From CADEDV01 sp036383515 (GTDB lineage: Bacteria > Bacteroidota > Bacteroidia > Chitinophagales > Chitinophagaceae), in contig DASVOE010000055.1 in the NCBI GenBank assembly GCA_036383515.1, positions 1-64,000 of the forward strand: DNA of 64,000 bases, in the 5' to 3' direction. Each line of letters starts with the position of its first letter. Within the stretch, counting starts at the first letter, position 1. The position numbers and the translations under genes were made by a program. Shown in pieces: positions 43,031 to 50,805 of this stretch. Under the pieces are notes generated by a model that worked only from the letters and a program-made list of their open reading frames with translations, did not search any database and had not been told where the DNA came from.

Positions 43031-44452
43031 GGAATTCTTTACTTCTAAACCCATCTCTTTGGCCTTCGCCACCATAAAAGTATAGGCTGCTTCATAGGTG
43101 TTGGGGATAACTCCATCCAGCATAGCATCCTTTACCGCATCTTTGATGATACCGACCGGTTTTGAAGGAGCTAGTCCAAATGTCTCCATGATCAGTTCGC
43201 CACTAATAGGTGGTTGCCAGTTGCGGATATGATCTTTTTCTTCTACTTCCTTACAGCGCTGTCTTACTAATTGAAAGTTTTCGAGGTAGCGTTTTACTTT
43301 TTGTTTATTCTTGGATGTAATATCTGCATTGCACAACATCATCAGCGCATCAAAATCATCACCGGCATCAAACAATAAACGACGGATGGCTGAATCGGTA
43401 ATATTTTCTTTGGTGAGACTGATTGGCCGCAAGTGCAACTCGACCAGTTTTTTTACCAGCCGCATCTTTTCATTCATGGGCAACTTCAGCTTCGTAAATA
43501 TTTTGGGCACCATTCTCCCTCCCACCGCTTCATGTCCGTGAAAGGTCCAGCCATGACCTTCTTCAAATCTTTTTGTCACCGGCTTTGCAATATCATGCAG
43601 GATAGCAGCCCAGCGCAACCAGAGATCGTCCGTATTGACAGCAATATTATCCAGCACCTGCAGGGTATGATAAAAATTATCTTTATGCCCATGCCCATCT
43701 TTATACTCGGCCCCTGCCAGTTCAACCATCGGTGGAAAAATGAGTTGCAATAAACCACTCCGGTATAAAAGATCAAACCCGATAGAAGGTTTTGGTGACA
43801 ATACAATTTTATTCAGTTCGTCGGTAATCCTCTCCTGCGAAATGATACGGATGCGTTCTGCCATATCTTTAATTCCCAGCCATGTTTTCTCTTCGATTAC
43901 GAAACCGAGTTGCGCAGCAAACCTAATGGCCCGCATCATGCGCAACGGATCATCACTAAACGTTTGAGCCGGTGCCAGAGGTGTACGGATGATCTTATTT
44001 TCAAGATCAGTTATACCATTGAATGGATCAATTAGTTTACCATGATCTTTTTGATTCAAACTGATAGCAAGCGCATTGATCGTAAAATCGCGGCGGTTTT
44101 GGTCGTCGATCACTGTTCCCGGCTCTACTTCCGGCTTGCGTGATTCGCTGCGGTAACTTTCTTTACGGGCGCCTACGAATTCTATATCAAACCCATCTGT
44201 AGTTTTAATATGTGCTGTCCCAAATGTTTTAAAATAATTGACAGGTGGAATGGGATGGAATTGCTTAGCGACTTCCGTTGCAAGCGCAATCGCATCGCCC
44301 ACACAAACAATATCGGCATCGCTGGTGGCCCTCCCTAAAAGTTTATCTCTTACAAAACCGCCCACGAGGTATGTTTCCACACCTGATGCTTCCGCAGCTG
44401 TAGCTACTTTCTTTAAAATGAGTAATTCTCTTTCTGTGCAATTGATTTCCAT
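43028..44452 (-). CDS. CCA-adding enzyme / polynucleotide adenylyltransferase with HD domain
   Basis: 474 residues. Nucleotidyltransferase head: YLVGGFVRDKLLGRATSDADIVCVG with catalytic acidic residues Asp45 and Asp47, RRDFTINALAI, and DDPLRMMRAIRFAAQLGF. The HD domain shows RWAAILHDIAKP and TFHGHEAVGG. The family includes CCA tRNA nucleotidyltransferases; a poly(A) polymerase role is less likely because tRNA genes here (tRNA-Leu at 49184) do not encode CCA, so a CCA-adding enzyme is needed. TATCTTTG lies 8 nt before the start codon. Confidence 0.92.
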   Translation of the reverse strand: MEINCTERELLILKKVATAAEASGVETYLVGGFVRDKLLGRATSDADIVCVGDAIALATEVAKQFHPIPPVNYFKTFGTAHIKTTDGFDIEFVGARKESYRSESRKPEVEPGTVIDDQNRRDFTINALAISLNQKDHGKLIDPFNGITDLENKIIRTPLAPAQTFSDDPLRMMRAIRFAAQLGFVIEEKTWLGIKDMAERIRIISQERITDELNKIVLSPKPSIGFDLLYRSGLLQLIFPPMVELAGAEYKDGHGHKDNFYHTLQVLDNIAVNTDDLWLRWAAILHDIAKPVTKRFEEGHGWTFHGHEAVGGRMVPKIFTKLKLPMNEKMRLVKKLVELHLRPISLTKENITDSAIRRLLFDAGDDFDALMMLCNADITSKNKQKVKRYLENFQLVRQRCKEVEEKDHIRNWQPPISGELIMETFGLAPSKPVGIIKDAVKDAMLDGVIPNTYEAAYTFMVAKAKEMGLEVKNS

Positions 44453-44460
44453 AAACGCGG

Positions 44461-44468
44461 CAAAGATA
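44461..44468 (-). promoter_or_regulatory. -7 box of the CCA-adding enzyme gene
   Basis: TATCTTTG on the minus strand matches TAnnTTTG exactly and ends 8 nt before the ATG, predicting a 5' UTR of only about 1-3 nt. Confidence 0.5.
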
Positions 44469-44473
44469 AAGAT

Positions 44474-44604
44474 GGAACACGGATGACGTAGATGAAACTG
44501 ATTAACGCAGATTTCAAAATTTACAACCCTCAGGCTTTCCCTTCCCCTCCACCGGAGGGGCTAAAGTGTTTTATCAAAAAAAATCTCCGAAAGGGGTGGG
44601 TTTA
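44474..44604. repeat. Dispersed intergenic repeat (ACACGGATGACG ... CCCCTCC-GGAGGGG ... GGGGTGGGTTTA), copy 1
   Basis: The stretch begins GAACACGGATGACGTAGATG, contains CCCCTCCACCGGAGGGG, and ends AAGGGGTGGGTTTA. Two further copies stand side by side at 46491-46630 and 46640-46780. At 44672-44711 an inverted relative of the left end (TGTGCTAATCTGC, CGTGTCATCTGCGT) closes the block. It is non-coding. Confidence 0.8.
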
Positions 44605-44711
44605 AATTTTTTATTGAAACCGAATAACACGTATGGTACGGATGTGAAGAGAACTTCATAAGACATTGAAACGAATCTGTGCTAATCTGCTTAACCCGTG
44701 TCATCTGCGTT

Positions 44712-45284
44712 CTACGGTCGTATCACTTCCACCTCCCCATTCTTCCATTTAATGACAGAAGATGGTTCAGCAATGCTGCTATCATCCTGGCGATAACGGA
44801 CAACATAATCAACGGCATTTTTTATTTCATCACTAATAGCTGAAAATTTTTGTGGAGTGGGTTCACCCGAAATATTAGCTGACGTAGAAACAACCGGTTT
44901 ACGAAAACGTTTGATCAAATGCCTGCAGAAAGCATCCCTGCATATCCGTATACCAATACTGCCATCTTTAGCAACAAGGTTAGCAGCAAAGCCAATAGCG
45001 TCTTCATAAATAACAGTGGTTGGCTTTTGGGTTTGTTGTAAATAATTAAACACCTGTGGATCTGCCGCCGCAACATACTGCAACACCTCTTTTTCGTCAG
45101 CCATCAAAACGATCAATGCTTTTTCATCTGGCCTTTTTTTTAATGCATAGATTTTTTCCACAGCATTTGCATTGGTAGCATCGCAACCTATTCCCCAAAC
45201 CGTGTCAGTTGGATACAGGATCAGGCCGCCTCTCTTCAATACTTCAAGGCAATTCATTATATCCTCTTCAAAATTGATTCGCAT
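44712..45284 (-). CDS. L-threonylcarbamoyladenylate synthase (Sua5/YrdC/YciO family)
   Basis: 190 residues. Motifs: GGLILYPTDTVWGIGCDATN, VEKIYALKKRPDEKALIVLMAD, KPTTVIYED, DGSIGIRICRDAFCRHLIKRFRKPVVSTSANISGEPTP. It uses threonine, bicarbonate and ATP to make threonylcarbamoyl-AMP for t6A37 of tRNAs; the short length is that of TsaC/YrdC without the Sua5 extension. It follows the glycosyltransferase gene by 14 bp and is probably co-transcribed with it. Confidence 0.93.
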   Translation of the reverse strand: MRINFEEDIMNCLEVLKRGGLILYPTDTVWGIGCDATNANAVEKIYALKKRPDEKALIVLMADEKEVLQYVAAADPQVFNYLQQTQKPTTVIYEDAIGFAANLVAKDGSIGIRICRDAFCRHLIKRFRKPVVSTSANISGEPTPQKFSAISDEIKNAVDYVVRYRQDDSSIAEPSSVIKWKNGEVEVIRP

Positions 45285-45298
45285 GATCTGTTCAATAA

Positions 45299-46450
45299 TT
45301 AAGTCAGTAAGCTTTTATAAACCTTCATCACTCCGTCCGCACATTTTTGTTGGGAAAATTTTTGTGCATGCTGCCATCCTTTCTCTCTCATCGTCTCGGC
45401 AACATCCTTATCTGTATAAATTTTTTTCATAGCGGTGGCGATCTCCTGCGCATTGTTGGGGTTTACATAATAAGCTCCCTCTCCACCAGCCTCGGGCAGG
45501 CAAGATACATTGGAAGTGATGACCGGCAACCTGCTCCACAACGCTTCCAGCACCGGGATACCAAAGCCTTCGAAAAAAGAAGGATAGATCATGGCAATGG
45601 CTGATTGATAAATAGCCGGGAAATCCTGTGCTGAATAAAAGGAAATAGATGATGCCGCTGCCGGAGTATCGGAAAGAAAAATTATTTTTTTATCCAACCT
45701 GTTCTGTCGTATATAATCTTTTACCTGCTGTTTATATTTTCCGCCATTGCCAATTATTACAAGGGGAATATCCAGTTCGTTGCGCAGCAGGAAAACAGCT
45801 TTGCAGATATTTAATAAATTTTTCCGTTCAATGATCGAACCTACATACAAAAAGAATTGCTCCGGCAATTCATATTGTTGTTTTATTGTTTCCTTTTCTT
45901 CTTCGGACACCGGCACGCCAAATGCCGGGTTACAGCTCTGGTAGCATACAGTGATCCTTTCTTCCTGTATTTTATAATAGTCAATGATGTCTTTCTTTGT
46001 CTGTTCGCTGATCGCAATTATTTTATCCGCTTTATCGCAGGCGTAACGGAATTTTTTGTCGTAGATCTTAACATCGATGGCCTTGTATTGTTCCGGGTAC
46101 CGTTCATGAATAAGATCGTGGATCGTGACCACGGATTTAATTCCTGTTTCAGCAATACCAACCGGGATCTCATGACTGAGTCCATGATACAAACCGATTT
46201 TCAACCGCTGCAGGTCTTTTTTAACCCAGCTGCTACGCCAGGCCGGGCTGAATAGTTTATTGACAATACCTTCCGGCAATATTTCATGAATATTATTTCC
46301 CTTCACTTCAAACGAGCCGGGTCTAGGGTTGAATAAATAATATTGGTGATAGGGATGATAGATTGACAAGGAGTGGATCAGTGTCCTGCTGTAATGACCC
46401 AGCCCAGTACCGTTATGAAAAGCTCTTTTTGCATCGAAACCAATGTTCAT
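45299..46450 (-). CDS. Glycosyltransferase, GT4 (GT-B) family
   Basis: A TTG at 46459 would add three residues, but it overlaps the promoter box; the ATG at 46450 gives MNIGFDAKRAFHNGTGLGHYSRTLI and 383 residues. GT-B signatures: glycine-rich N-terminal loop GTGLGHYSR, VVTIHDLIHERYPEQY, DKIIAISEQTKKDII, FFLYVGSIIERKNLL, LVIIGNGGKYK and the nucleotide-sugar block YPSFFEGFGIPVLEALW with its EX7E pair. It probably transfers a sugar during polysaccharide or glycolipid assembly; donor and acceptor are unknown. Confidence 0.93.
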   Translation of the reverse strand: MNIGFDAKRAFHNGTGLGHYSRTLIHSLSIYHPYHQYYLFNPRPGSFEVKGNNIHEILPEGIVNKLFSPAWRSSWVKKDLQRLKIGLYHGLSHEIPVGIAETGIKSVVTIHDLIHERYPEQYKAIDVKIYDKKFRYACDKADKIIAISEQTKKDIIDYYKIQEERITVCYQSCNPAFGVPVSEEEKETIKQQYELPEQFFLYVGSIIERKNLLNICKAVFLLRNELDIPLVIIGNGGKYKQQVKDYIRQNRLDKKIIFLSDTPAAASSISFYSAQDFPAIYQSAIAMIYPSFFEGFGIPVLEALWSRLPVITSNVSCLPEAGGEGAYYVNPNNAQEIATAMKKIYTDKDVAETMREKGWQHAQKFSQQKCADGVMKVYKSLLT

Positions 46451-46456
46451 AGAGTG

Positions 46457-46464
46457 CAAATGTA
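46457..46464 (-). promoter_or_regulatory. -7 box of the glycosyltransferase gene, 6 nt before its ATG
   Basis: TACATTTG on the minus strand is an exact match to TAnnTTTG, followed by CACTCT and the ATG at 46450. This places the likely transcription start on the start codon and argues against the upstream TTG as start. Confidence 0.65.
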
Positions 46465-46490
46465 CTGATGTGTAAGGATAGGTAAATACA

Positions 46491-46630
46491 GGAACACGGA
46501 TGACGCAGATGAAACTGATTAGCGCGGATTATTTTATGCTGCAAAACTTCAACCTCTCAGGATTTTCTATCCCCTCCTTGGAGGGGCAAAGAGTTTTGTC
46601 ATAAAGAAATCTGCGAAGGGGTGGGTTTAT
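46491..46630. repeat. Dispersed intergenic repeat, copy 2
   Basis: GGAACACGGATGACGCAGAT at the left, CCCCTCCTTGGAGGGG palindrome in the middle, and AAGGGGTGGGTTTAT at the right, co-linear with 44474-44604 and 46640-46780. Confidence 0.85.
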
Positions 46631-46639
46631 GTCTTTATG

Positions 46640-46780
46640 GAACAAGAATGACACAGATGAGCTGATCAACACAAATTATTTTATGCTGCAAAAACTTCAA
46701 CCTCTCAGGGTTTTCTATCCCCTCCCTGGAGGGGCAAAGAGTTTTGTCATAAAGAAATTTACGAAAGGGGTGGGTTTATA
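46640..46780. repeat. Dispersed intergenic repeat, copy 3 (tandem to copy 2)
   Basis: Almost identical to copy 2 over TTATTTTATGCTGCAAAA, CCCCTCCCTGGAGGGGC, AAAGAGTTTTGTCATAAAG and GGGGTGGGTTTAT; the left end is more diverged. Confidence 0.85.
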
Positions 46781-46910
46781 TTTTTGACACAGATACTATA
46801 GATGAAACACGGATGACTTAGACAGCTATTTAATCATCCGTCCAAATCCCTCCTGCCCATGTTATCCATGTTATACGTGTTCAACAGTACATTCGCTTAT
46901 TGTTGAGCAA

Positions 46911-46978
46911 TGAACAGAACGATGAAAGGATTGCGACGCAACAGGCGATGCCATGAAATACTGAAGCTGGTATCATAA
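46911..46978. repeat. Dispersed intergenic repeat (TGCGACGCAA ... GATGCCAT type), copy 2
   Basis: TTGCGACGCAACAGGCGATG followed by CCATGAAATACTGAAGCTGG, related in order and spacing to the stretch at 3746-3797 between trpE and trpG. Confidence 0.6.
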
Positions 46979-47011
46979 TTATAAATACTTTCGCAGCAAA
47001 TTTTACTCTCA

Positions 47012-47818
47012 ATGAAAGAACTGGTACTCGAAGCATGGAGCAATCGTGAATTATTAAAAGAAACAAAATACAGCGCTGCTGTAAGAAATGTGATCGAAGA
47101 AGTGGACAAAGGCAGGTTGAGAGTAGCTTCTCCTTCGGACAGCGGATGGATCGTGAATGAATGGGTGAAGCAGGCGATCCTGCTCTATTTTGGTATACAG
47201 CAAATGCAGACATGGGATTTGGCGCCGTTTGAATTCTATGATAAGATGCTGCTGAAAAAAAATTATAAAGAACTTGGTGTTCGTGCAGTACCGCATGCCG
47301 TAGCGAGATATGGCGCTTACCTGGCAAAGAATGTAGTGCTCATGCCTTCGTATGTGAACATTGGCGCCTATGTTGATGAAGGTACAATGGTGGATACATG
47401 GGCTACGGTAGGCAGTTGTGCACAGATCGGCAAAGGTGTACACCTAAGCGGTGGAGTAGGCATTGGTGGTGTGCTCGAACCTTTGCAGGCCAGCCCCGTG
47501 ATCATTGAAGATGGTTGTTTTATCGGCAGCCGCTGTATCGTGGTGGAAGGTGTGATCGTAGAAAAAGAAGCCGTGCTTGGTGCTAATGTAGTATTGACTC
47601 AATCCACGAAGATCATTGATGTAAGTGGCGGTGAACCCATAGAAATGAAAGGAAGAGTGCCGGCAGGAAGTGTGGTGATACCCGGATCCTATACCAAAAA
47701 ATTCCCCGCGGGTGAATATGGCGTGGGCTGTGCTCTTATTATTGGCAAGCGCAAACCAAGTACAGATTTGAAAACAAGTTTGAATGATGCGTTGCGGGAT
47801 TTTAATGTGAGTGTGTAA
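47012..47818 (+). CDS. dapD: 2,3,4,5-Tetrahydropyridine-2,6-dicarboxylate N-succinyltransferase
   Basis: 268 residues. It succinylates tetrahydrodipicolinate in the succinylase branch of lysine/diaminopimelate synthesis. An N-terminal helical region (KELVLEAWSNRELL..) is followed by a left-handed beta-helix of hexapeptide repeats (~100-215: VLMPSYVNIGAYVDEGTMVDTWATVGSCAQIGKGVHLSGGVGIGGVLEPLQASPVIIEDGCFIGSRCIVVEGVIVEKEAVLGANVVL), and the C-terminal RVPAGSVVIPGSYTKKFPAG. The VDTWATVGSCAQIG stretch is diagnostic for DapD. It appears to be monocistronic. Confidence 0.97.
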   Translation: MKELVLEAWSNRELLKETKYSAAVRNVIEEVDKGRLRVASPSDSGWIVNEWVKQAILLYFGIQQMQTWDLAPFEFYDKMLLKKNYKELGVRAVPHAVARYGAYLAKNVVLMPSYVNIGAYVDEGTMVDTWATVGSCAQIGKGVHLSGGVGIGGVLEPLQASPVIIEDGCFIGSRCIVVEGVIVEKEAVLGANVVLTQSTKIIDVSGGEPIEMKGRVPAGSVVIPGSYTKKFPAGEYGVGCALIIGKRKPSTDLKTSLNDALRDFNVSV

Positions 47819-47932
47819 GAAAGAGTTGAGAATTATGAGGCAGGAATCGAGGAGGTTTGGATCGTTAATGATAAGTGAAGAGTTGAAAGAAGAGTGCTAA
47901 TAAAGTTGATCGTTTGCTTAATAGTAATAAAA

Positions 47933-47976
47933 AACCATCGGGCTGAAGATCAGTTCCGGTGATTTTTTTATTTATA
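47933..47976. terminator. Probable terminator between dapD and the convergent outer-membrane protein gene
   Basis: ACCATCGG and CCGGTGAT pair with one mismatch around an inner small hairpin (CTGA-AGA-TCAG) and are followed by TTTTTTT, with AAAAAA on the other side, so it could work in both directions. Confidence 0.6.
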
Positions 47977-47988
47977 TACTATCGGCAA

Positions 47989-48945
47989 TCAGATGCGAAT
48001 GCAAGAACGATAGCTGGACTGGCCGCAACTTCTTTTTTGTTGCGGTTGACTTTTTTGTGTTGACTTGTTTTTTGTGTTGCTGGCTTTTGAACTGGACAAG
48101 GTAAGCGGAACACCTACATTCAAACTCCACGCTGAAGTGCGGGATGCAAAATTCGTTTCTAATGATTTACCGCCTGAACTAGTGGTAAGCGTTTTATCAT
48201 TAAGGTTTCCAATGCCTTTCAAGTATTGAATGTTTACCACGAATAGTTTGTTGTTGCCTTTGGCAAATTCAAAACCCATACCCGTTATTAGTGCTGTACT
48301 CCCGTTGCCGGCATGATAGGCATAACTGGTCTGCGTGCCTTCCAGTTTATCTGTAAAATCAGCCTTGGGCGAATGGATAGCAGATAAACCTACTTGTGGC
48401 TGAAACCGAAGATTCATCGGGGATGTCTTTGTTTGTTTTGACTTCGAAGAGGAACAATGCTGCCGGGCTTTGTCTGCGCAAGAGGAACGGTAGCTATAAC
48501 TGCCGCAACTTTGTCGGGTATTGCTCTCTCCTTTTTTAGAGTAGCTGCTACTCTTTGTTGAAGCAGATTTTGTTGCAGCGGTCTTTTTGAAAAACTCAGG
48601 TTTACTGGTAAACTGGTAACCCAGTTCTGACCGCAATTGTGCAGTAGATCGGGAAGCAAAAAAAGAAGTGACACTTGCTTCAGGATTTGAAAAATTGAAA
48701 GCTACCGTGGTATTGTTGGTGGAAATGCCGGCAAAAATGCCATGTCCTTTCCTGAATTTATAATCCATCCGCAGGCTGGCCTGTGGTGAAAACTGCGATG
48801 ATAGTGGCGCAAAGAATTTACCGTCGTTAACACTAACCAGGGTTCTTGAACTTTCAACACCGAGGCGGGGAGTAATGGTAAATTGTGAAGTCGCTGTCTG
48901 CGTAATCAATACGAAACAGAGCATAGTAAGGAATGAATGTCTCAT
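47989..48945 (-). CDS. Outer-membrane-type protein with Cys/Ser/Tyr motif repeated internally and at the C-terminus
   Basis: 318 residues with a signal peptide (cleaved near TATSQ). The strands ITPRLGVESSRTLVS, ASLRMDYKFRKGHGIFAGIST, LRSELGYQF, LRFQPQVGLSAIH, KLFVVNIQYLKGIG and AWSLNVGVPLTLS suggest an eight-stranded outer-membrane barrel. The barrel is interrupted at ~140-180 by a basic Ser/Lys/Cys-rich insertion containing SCGSYSYRSSC, and the extreme C-terminus repeats the same idea as SCGQSSYRSCIRI. Three to four Cys in such short segments are unusual for a barrel loop. A palindrome TAGATTA-TTCC-TAATCTA lies 13 bp upstream of the start. Function unknown. Confidence 0.7.
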   Translation of the reverse strand: MRHSFLTMLCFVLITQTATSQFTITPRLGVESSRTLVSVNDGKFFAPLSSQFSPQASLRMDYKFRKGHGIFAGISTNNTTVAFNFSNPEASVTSFFASRSTAQLRSELGYQFTSKPEFFKKTAATKSASTKSSSYSKKGESNTRQSCGSYSYRSSCADKARQHCSSSKSKQTKTSPMNLRFQPQVGLSAIHSPKADFTDKLEGTQTSYAYHAGNGSTALITGMGFEFAKGNNKLFVVNIQYLKGIGNLNDKTLTTSSGGKSLETNFASRTSAWSLNVGVPLTLSSSKASNTKNKSTQKSQPQQKRSCGQSSYRSCIRI

Positions 48946-48957
48946 AATAGCAGGTTT

Positions 48958-48975
48958 TAGATTATTCCTAATCTA
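48958..48975. promoter_or_regulatory. Palindrome TAGATTA-N4-TAATCTA upstream of the Cys-motif outer-membrane gene
   Basis: A perfect 7-bp dyad with a TTCC centre, 13 bp before the minus-strand start codon. Candidate operator or leader hairpin; no regulator gene is adjacent. Confidence 0.35.
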
Positions 48976-49169
48976 CGACAATCTACGTACTGAGAAAAAT
49001 TTTATACATGGGTGGTAAAAATGAACCCCACCAACGGAGATTGTTATGTTTGTCCCGGTTCTTGAGGAATGCATCTCAGATCTTTAAAGTACGAGGCATT
49101 CCAAAATCCAATACTCCCTACACTTACAAACTCTTTCATTTTACTTTTTATATTCTACCATTTTCATTT

Positions 49170-49177
49170 TACATTTG
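49170..49177 (+). promoter_or_regulatory. -7 promoter box of tRNA-Leu
   Basis: TACATTTG, an exact TAnnTTTG match, ends 6 nt before the mature 5' end of the tRNA. A TTTA at 49147-49150 sits 19 nt upstream as a near -33 element. Confidence 0.65.
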
Positions 49178-49183
49178 CCGCCC

Positions 49184-49267
49184 GCCCGGGTGGCGAAATT
49201 GGTAGACGCACTGTCTTCAGGTGGCAGCATCCGAAAGGTTGTGCTGGTTCGAATCCAGTCTCGGGCA
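49184..49267 (+). tRNA. tRNA-Leu, anticodon CAG
   Basis: Acceptor stem GCCCGGG pairs with CTCGGGC (one G-U), D-arm contains AAATTGGTAGAC, anticodon stem CTGTC/GGCAG encloses loop TTCAGGT with anticodon CAG, a long class II variable arm (CATCCGAAAGGTTGTG) follows, and the T-arm is CTGGTTCGAATCCAG. The discriminator is A at 49267; CCA is not encoded (the next bases are CGT). The 3' half of this gene is probably the attachment site of the integrase encoded downstream. Confidence 0.96.
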
Positions 49268-49272
49268 CGTTT

Positions 49273-49312
49273 ATAGCCTTGTAAGTCTTGATTTACAAGG
49301 CTATTTTATTTC
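49273..49312 (+). terminator. Intrinsic terminator after tRNA-Leu
   Basis: ATAGCCTTGTAA (49273-49284), loop GTCTTGAT and TTACAAGGCTAT (49293-49304) form a perfect 12-bp stem followed by TTTATTT. Confidence 0.9.
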
Positions 49313-49512
49313 GTGTGTGTCAAAAATGTGTCCTTTTTCTCGCTTTCTACCACATTTTTTGACACTCAAAAGACACACGAAATGACACACGAAAATCGCT
49401 GGCACACAACCAGCACCCCACCAGCACAAAGGGGTAAAAAGTGTGTCAAAACAGGGCCTCAAATTGCCCTTTTTGACACACCAAATGACACACGAAATGA
49501 CACACAAATCTG
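49310..49512. repeat. Array of GACACAC repeats between tRNA-Leu and the integrase
   Basis: The heptamer GACACAC or its close variant recurs at least eight times in two orientations: TTTCGTGTGTGTCAAAAATG, TTTTTTGACACTCAAAAGAC, ACACGAAATGACACACGAAA, AAAAAGTGTGTCAAAAC and TTTTTGACACACCAAATGAC, ending in ACACGAAATGACACACAAAT. The recurrent core is AAATGACACACGAAA and TTTTTGACACAC. Placement between an integrase gene and its presumed tRNA target suggests arm-type binding sites for the integrase or the HTH protein. The rest of 49268-49707 (440 bp) contains no gene. Confidence 0.7.
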
Positions 49513-49707
49513 GCAGCTTTCCAATCGCCGAAATGTCATCATCAGTGAGGACTATGAAAGTTTTCAAAAAGATTCTTTTTCGCACTTCTTAACTGTTCTT
49601 TCCACAGACCAAATCAAACCCTGGACACAGGTTACAAGGTTGGCAGAACCTGATTGCAAGGCATGCTCATTGTCATTCAATTTCCTCACCCTAAAAACTG
49701 CTACCCT

Positions 49708-50805
49708 ATGAACATCTTAAAACGACTAAATAAAAAAGGTGATAAGATCACTTTTTATTACGACTTCGGAGGACGTGGTGCGGGTCAACGTCCATCTACC
49801 GGAATTTTTATTTATAAAAAACCGAAAGATCAAATCCAAAGAAATCATAACAAAGAAGCACTTGCCCTTATTGAAACAAAAAAGAGCCAGGTGATCATCG
49901 AACAACAAGCTATAGGTAGCGCATTCATACCTTCTCATAAGTTCAAAACAAACTTCATTGAATATTATGAAGAGTACGTTAAGATAAATAAACGAAAGGG
50001 CAACCGACATTTATCAAATAGCTTTAAACATTTTAAACTCTTTATCAAAAGTGACTTTATAGCGCCAATAGACATTAATGAGAATTTTTGCAAGCGTTTT
50101 CGACAATATCTTCTGGACAGGTTTACCGGCGAAACGCCAGGAGGCTATTATGCACGATTTAAATGGGTGGTGAAAGCTGCAACATGCGATGGCTATTTTC
50201 TAAAAAACCCTACTGAAAACGTTTTCGCCAAGTCTAATCCATCATCGAAGCTCAAAGAGAACCTTGAAGTAAATGAGTATTTGATGTTGCTCAATACTCC
50301 TTGCATTAATGAGGAAGTTAGAGCTGCGTTTATCTTTTCTTGTTATACAGGTCTTCGTTGGGTTGATGTGAAAAAACTGGAATGGAAAGATATTAAGGAT
50401 GGTATCCTTACAACAAGAATTATACAGACAAAAACGGGACGACCAGTGACGTTAACGCTTCATGAGATTGCAAAATCTATTTTGCAGAAGCAAAAAGCAA
50501 AAGCTGAAGTTACCAAGAAAGAGGAGCAGTTAGTATTCCGACTTCCAACAGCAAATGGGGCTAATAAGATATTAAGGGAATGGCTTAAAGTAGCAGGCAT
50601 AGACAAGCACGTTACCTGGTCTTGCGCCCGTCTCAGCTTTTCTATCTTATTGCAGGATAGAAATGTGGATGATGCTACTATCGCTTATCTAATGGGGCAT
50701 ACGACTACCGAACAAGTAAGAAAAACATACAAAAGGCATAGACCAAAAAATCAAATTGCAACAATTAGTCATTTGCCAATGCCGCAGAAACTATTCAACC
50801 CTTAG
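49708..50805 (+). CDS. Tyrosine recombinase (phage-integrase family)
   Basis: The frame is open from 49654, but MNILKRLNKKGDKITFYYDF from the ATG at 49708 is the usual Bacteroidota integrase N-terminus; 365 residues. An arm-binding N-terminal domain and a SAM-like core-binding domain (~75-175) precede the catalytic domain. Catalytic residues: Arg217 (CYTGLRWVDV), Arg308 (WSCARLSF), His331 (LMGHTTTEQ) and the nucleophile Tyr341. The first His of the usual HxxR motif is Ser305 here, a change also common in related Bacteroidota enzymes. It lies 440 bp from tRNA-Leu, probably its target. Confidence 0.93.
   Translation: MNILKRLNKKGDKITFYYDFGGRGAGQRPSTGIFIYKKPKDQIQRNHNKEALALIETKKSQVIIEQQAIGSAFIPSHKFKTNFIEYYEEYVKINKRKGNRHLSNSFKHFKLFIKSDFIAPIDINENFCKRFRQYLLDRFTGETPGGYYARFKWVVKAATCDGYFLKNPTENVFAKSNPSSKLKENLEVNEYLMLLNTPCINEEVRAAFIFSCYTGLRWVDVKKLEWKDIKDGILTTRIIQTKTGRPVTLTLHEIAKSILQKQKAKAEVTKKEEQLVFRLPTANGANKILREWLKVAGIDKHVTWSCARLSFSILLQDRNVDDATIAYLMGHTTTEQVRKTYKRHRPKNQIATISHLPMPQKLFNP

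Larger units (their letters stand above)
46451..47011. other. 561-bp intergenic region made mostly of repeats
   Basis: No gene is supported on either strand. It holds the promoter box of the glycosyltransferase gene, two tandem copies of the CACGGATGAC/GGGGTGGG repeat, a partial third left end (AAACACGGATGACT at 46804), a region CCATGTTATCCATGTTATAC, and the TGCGACGCAA repeat copy 2. TACTTTCG at 46987-46994, one base from TAnnTTTG, lies 17 bp before the dapD start codon. Confidence 0.7.

Noticed and set aside
49310..49512. GACACAC repeats as a CRISPR array
   Set aside because: The repeat core is only 7-15 bp, spacing is irregular, orientation changes, and no cas genes are near.
49313..49711. 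Open frame of 132 codons upstream of the integrase
   Set aside because: It translates the GACACAC repeat array (Thr/His-rich), has no family resemblance and overlaps the integrase start.
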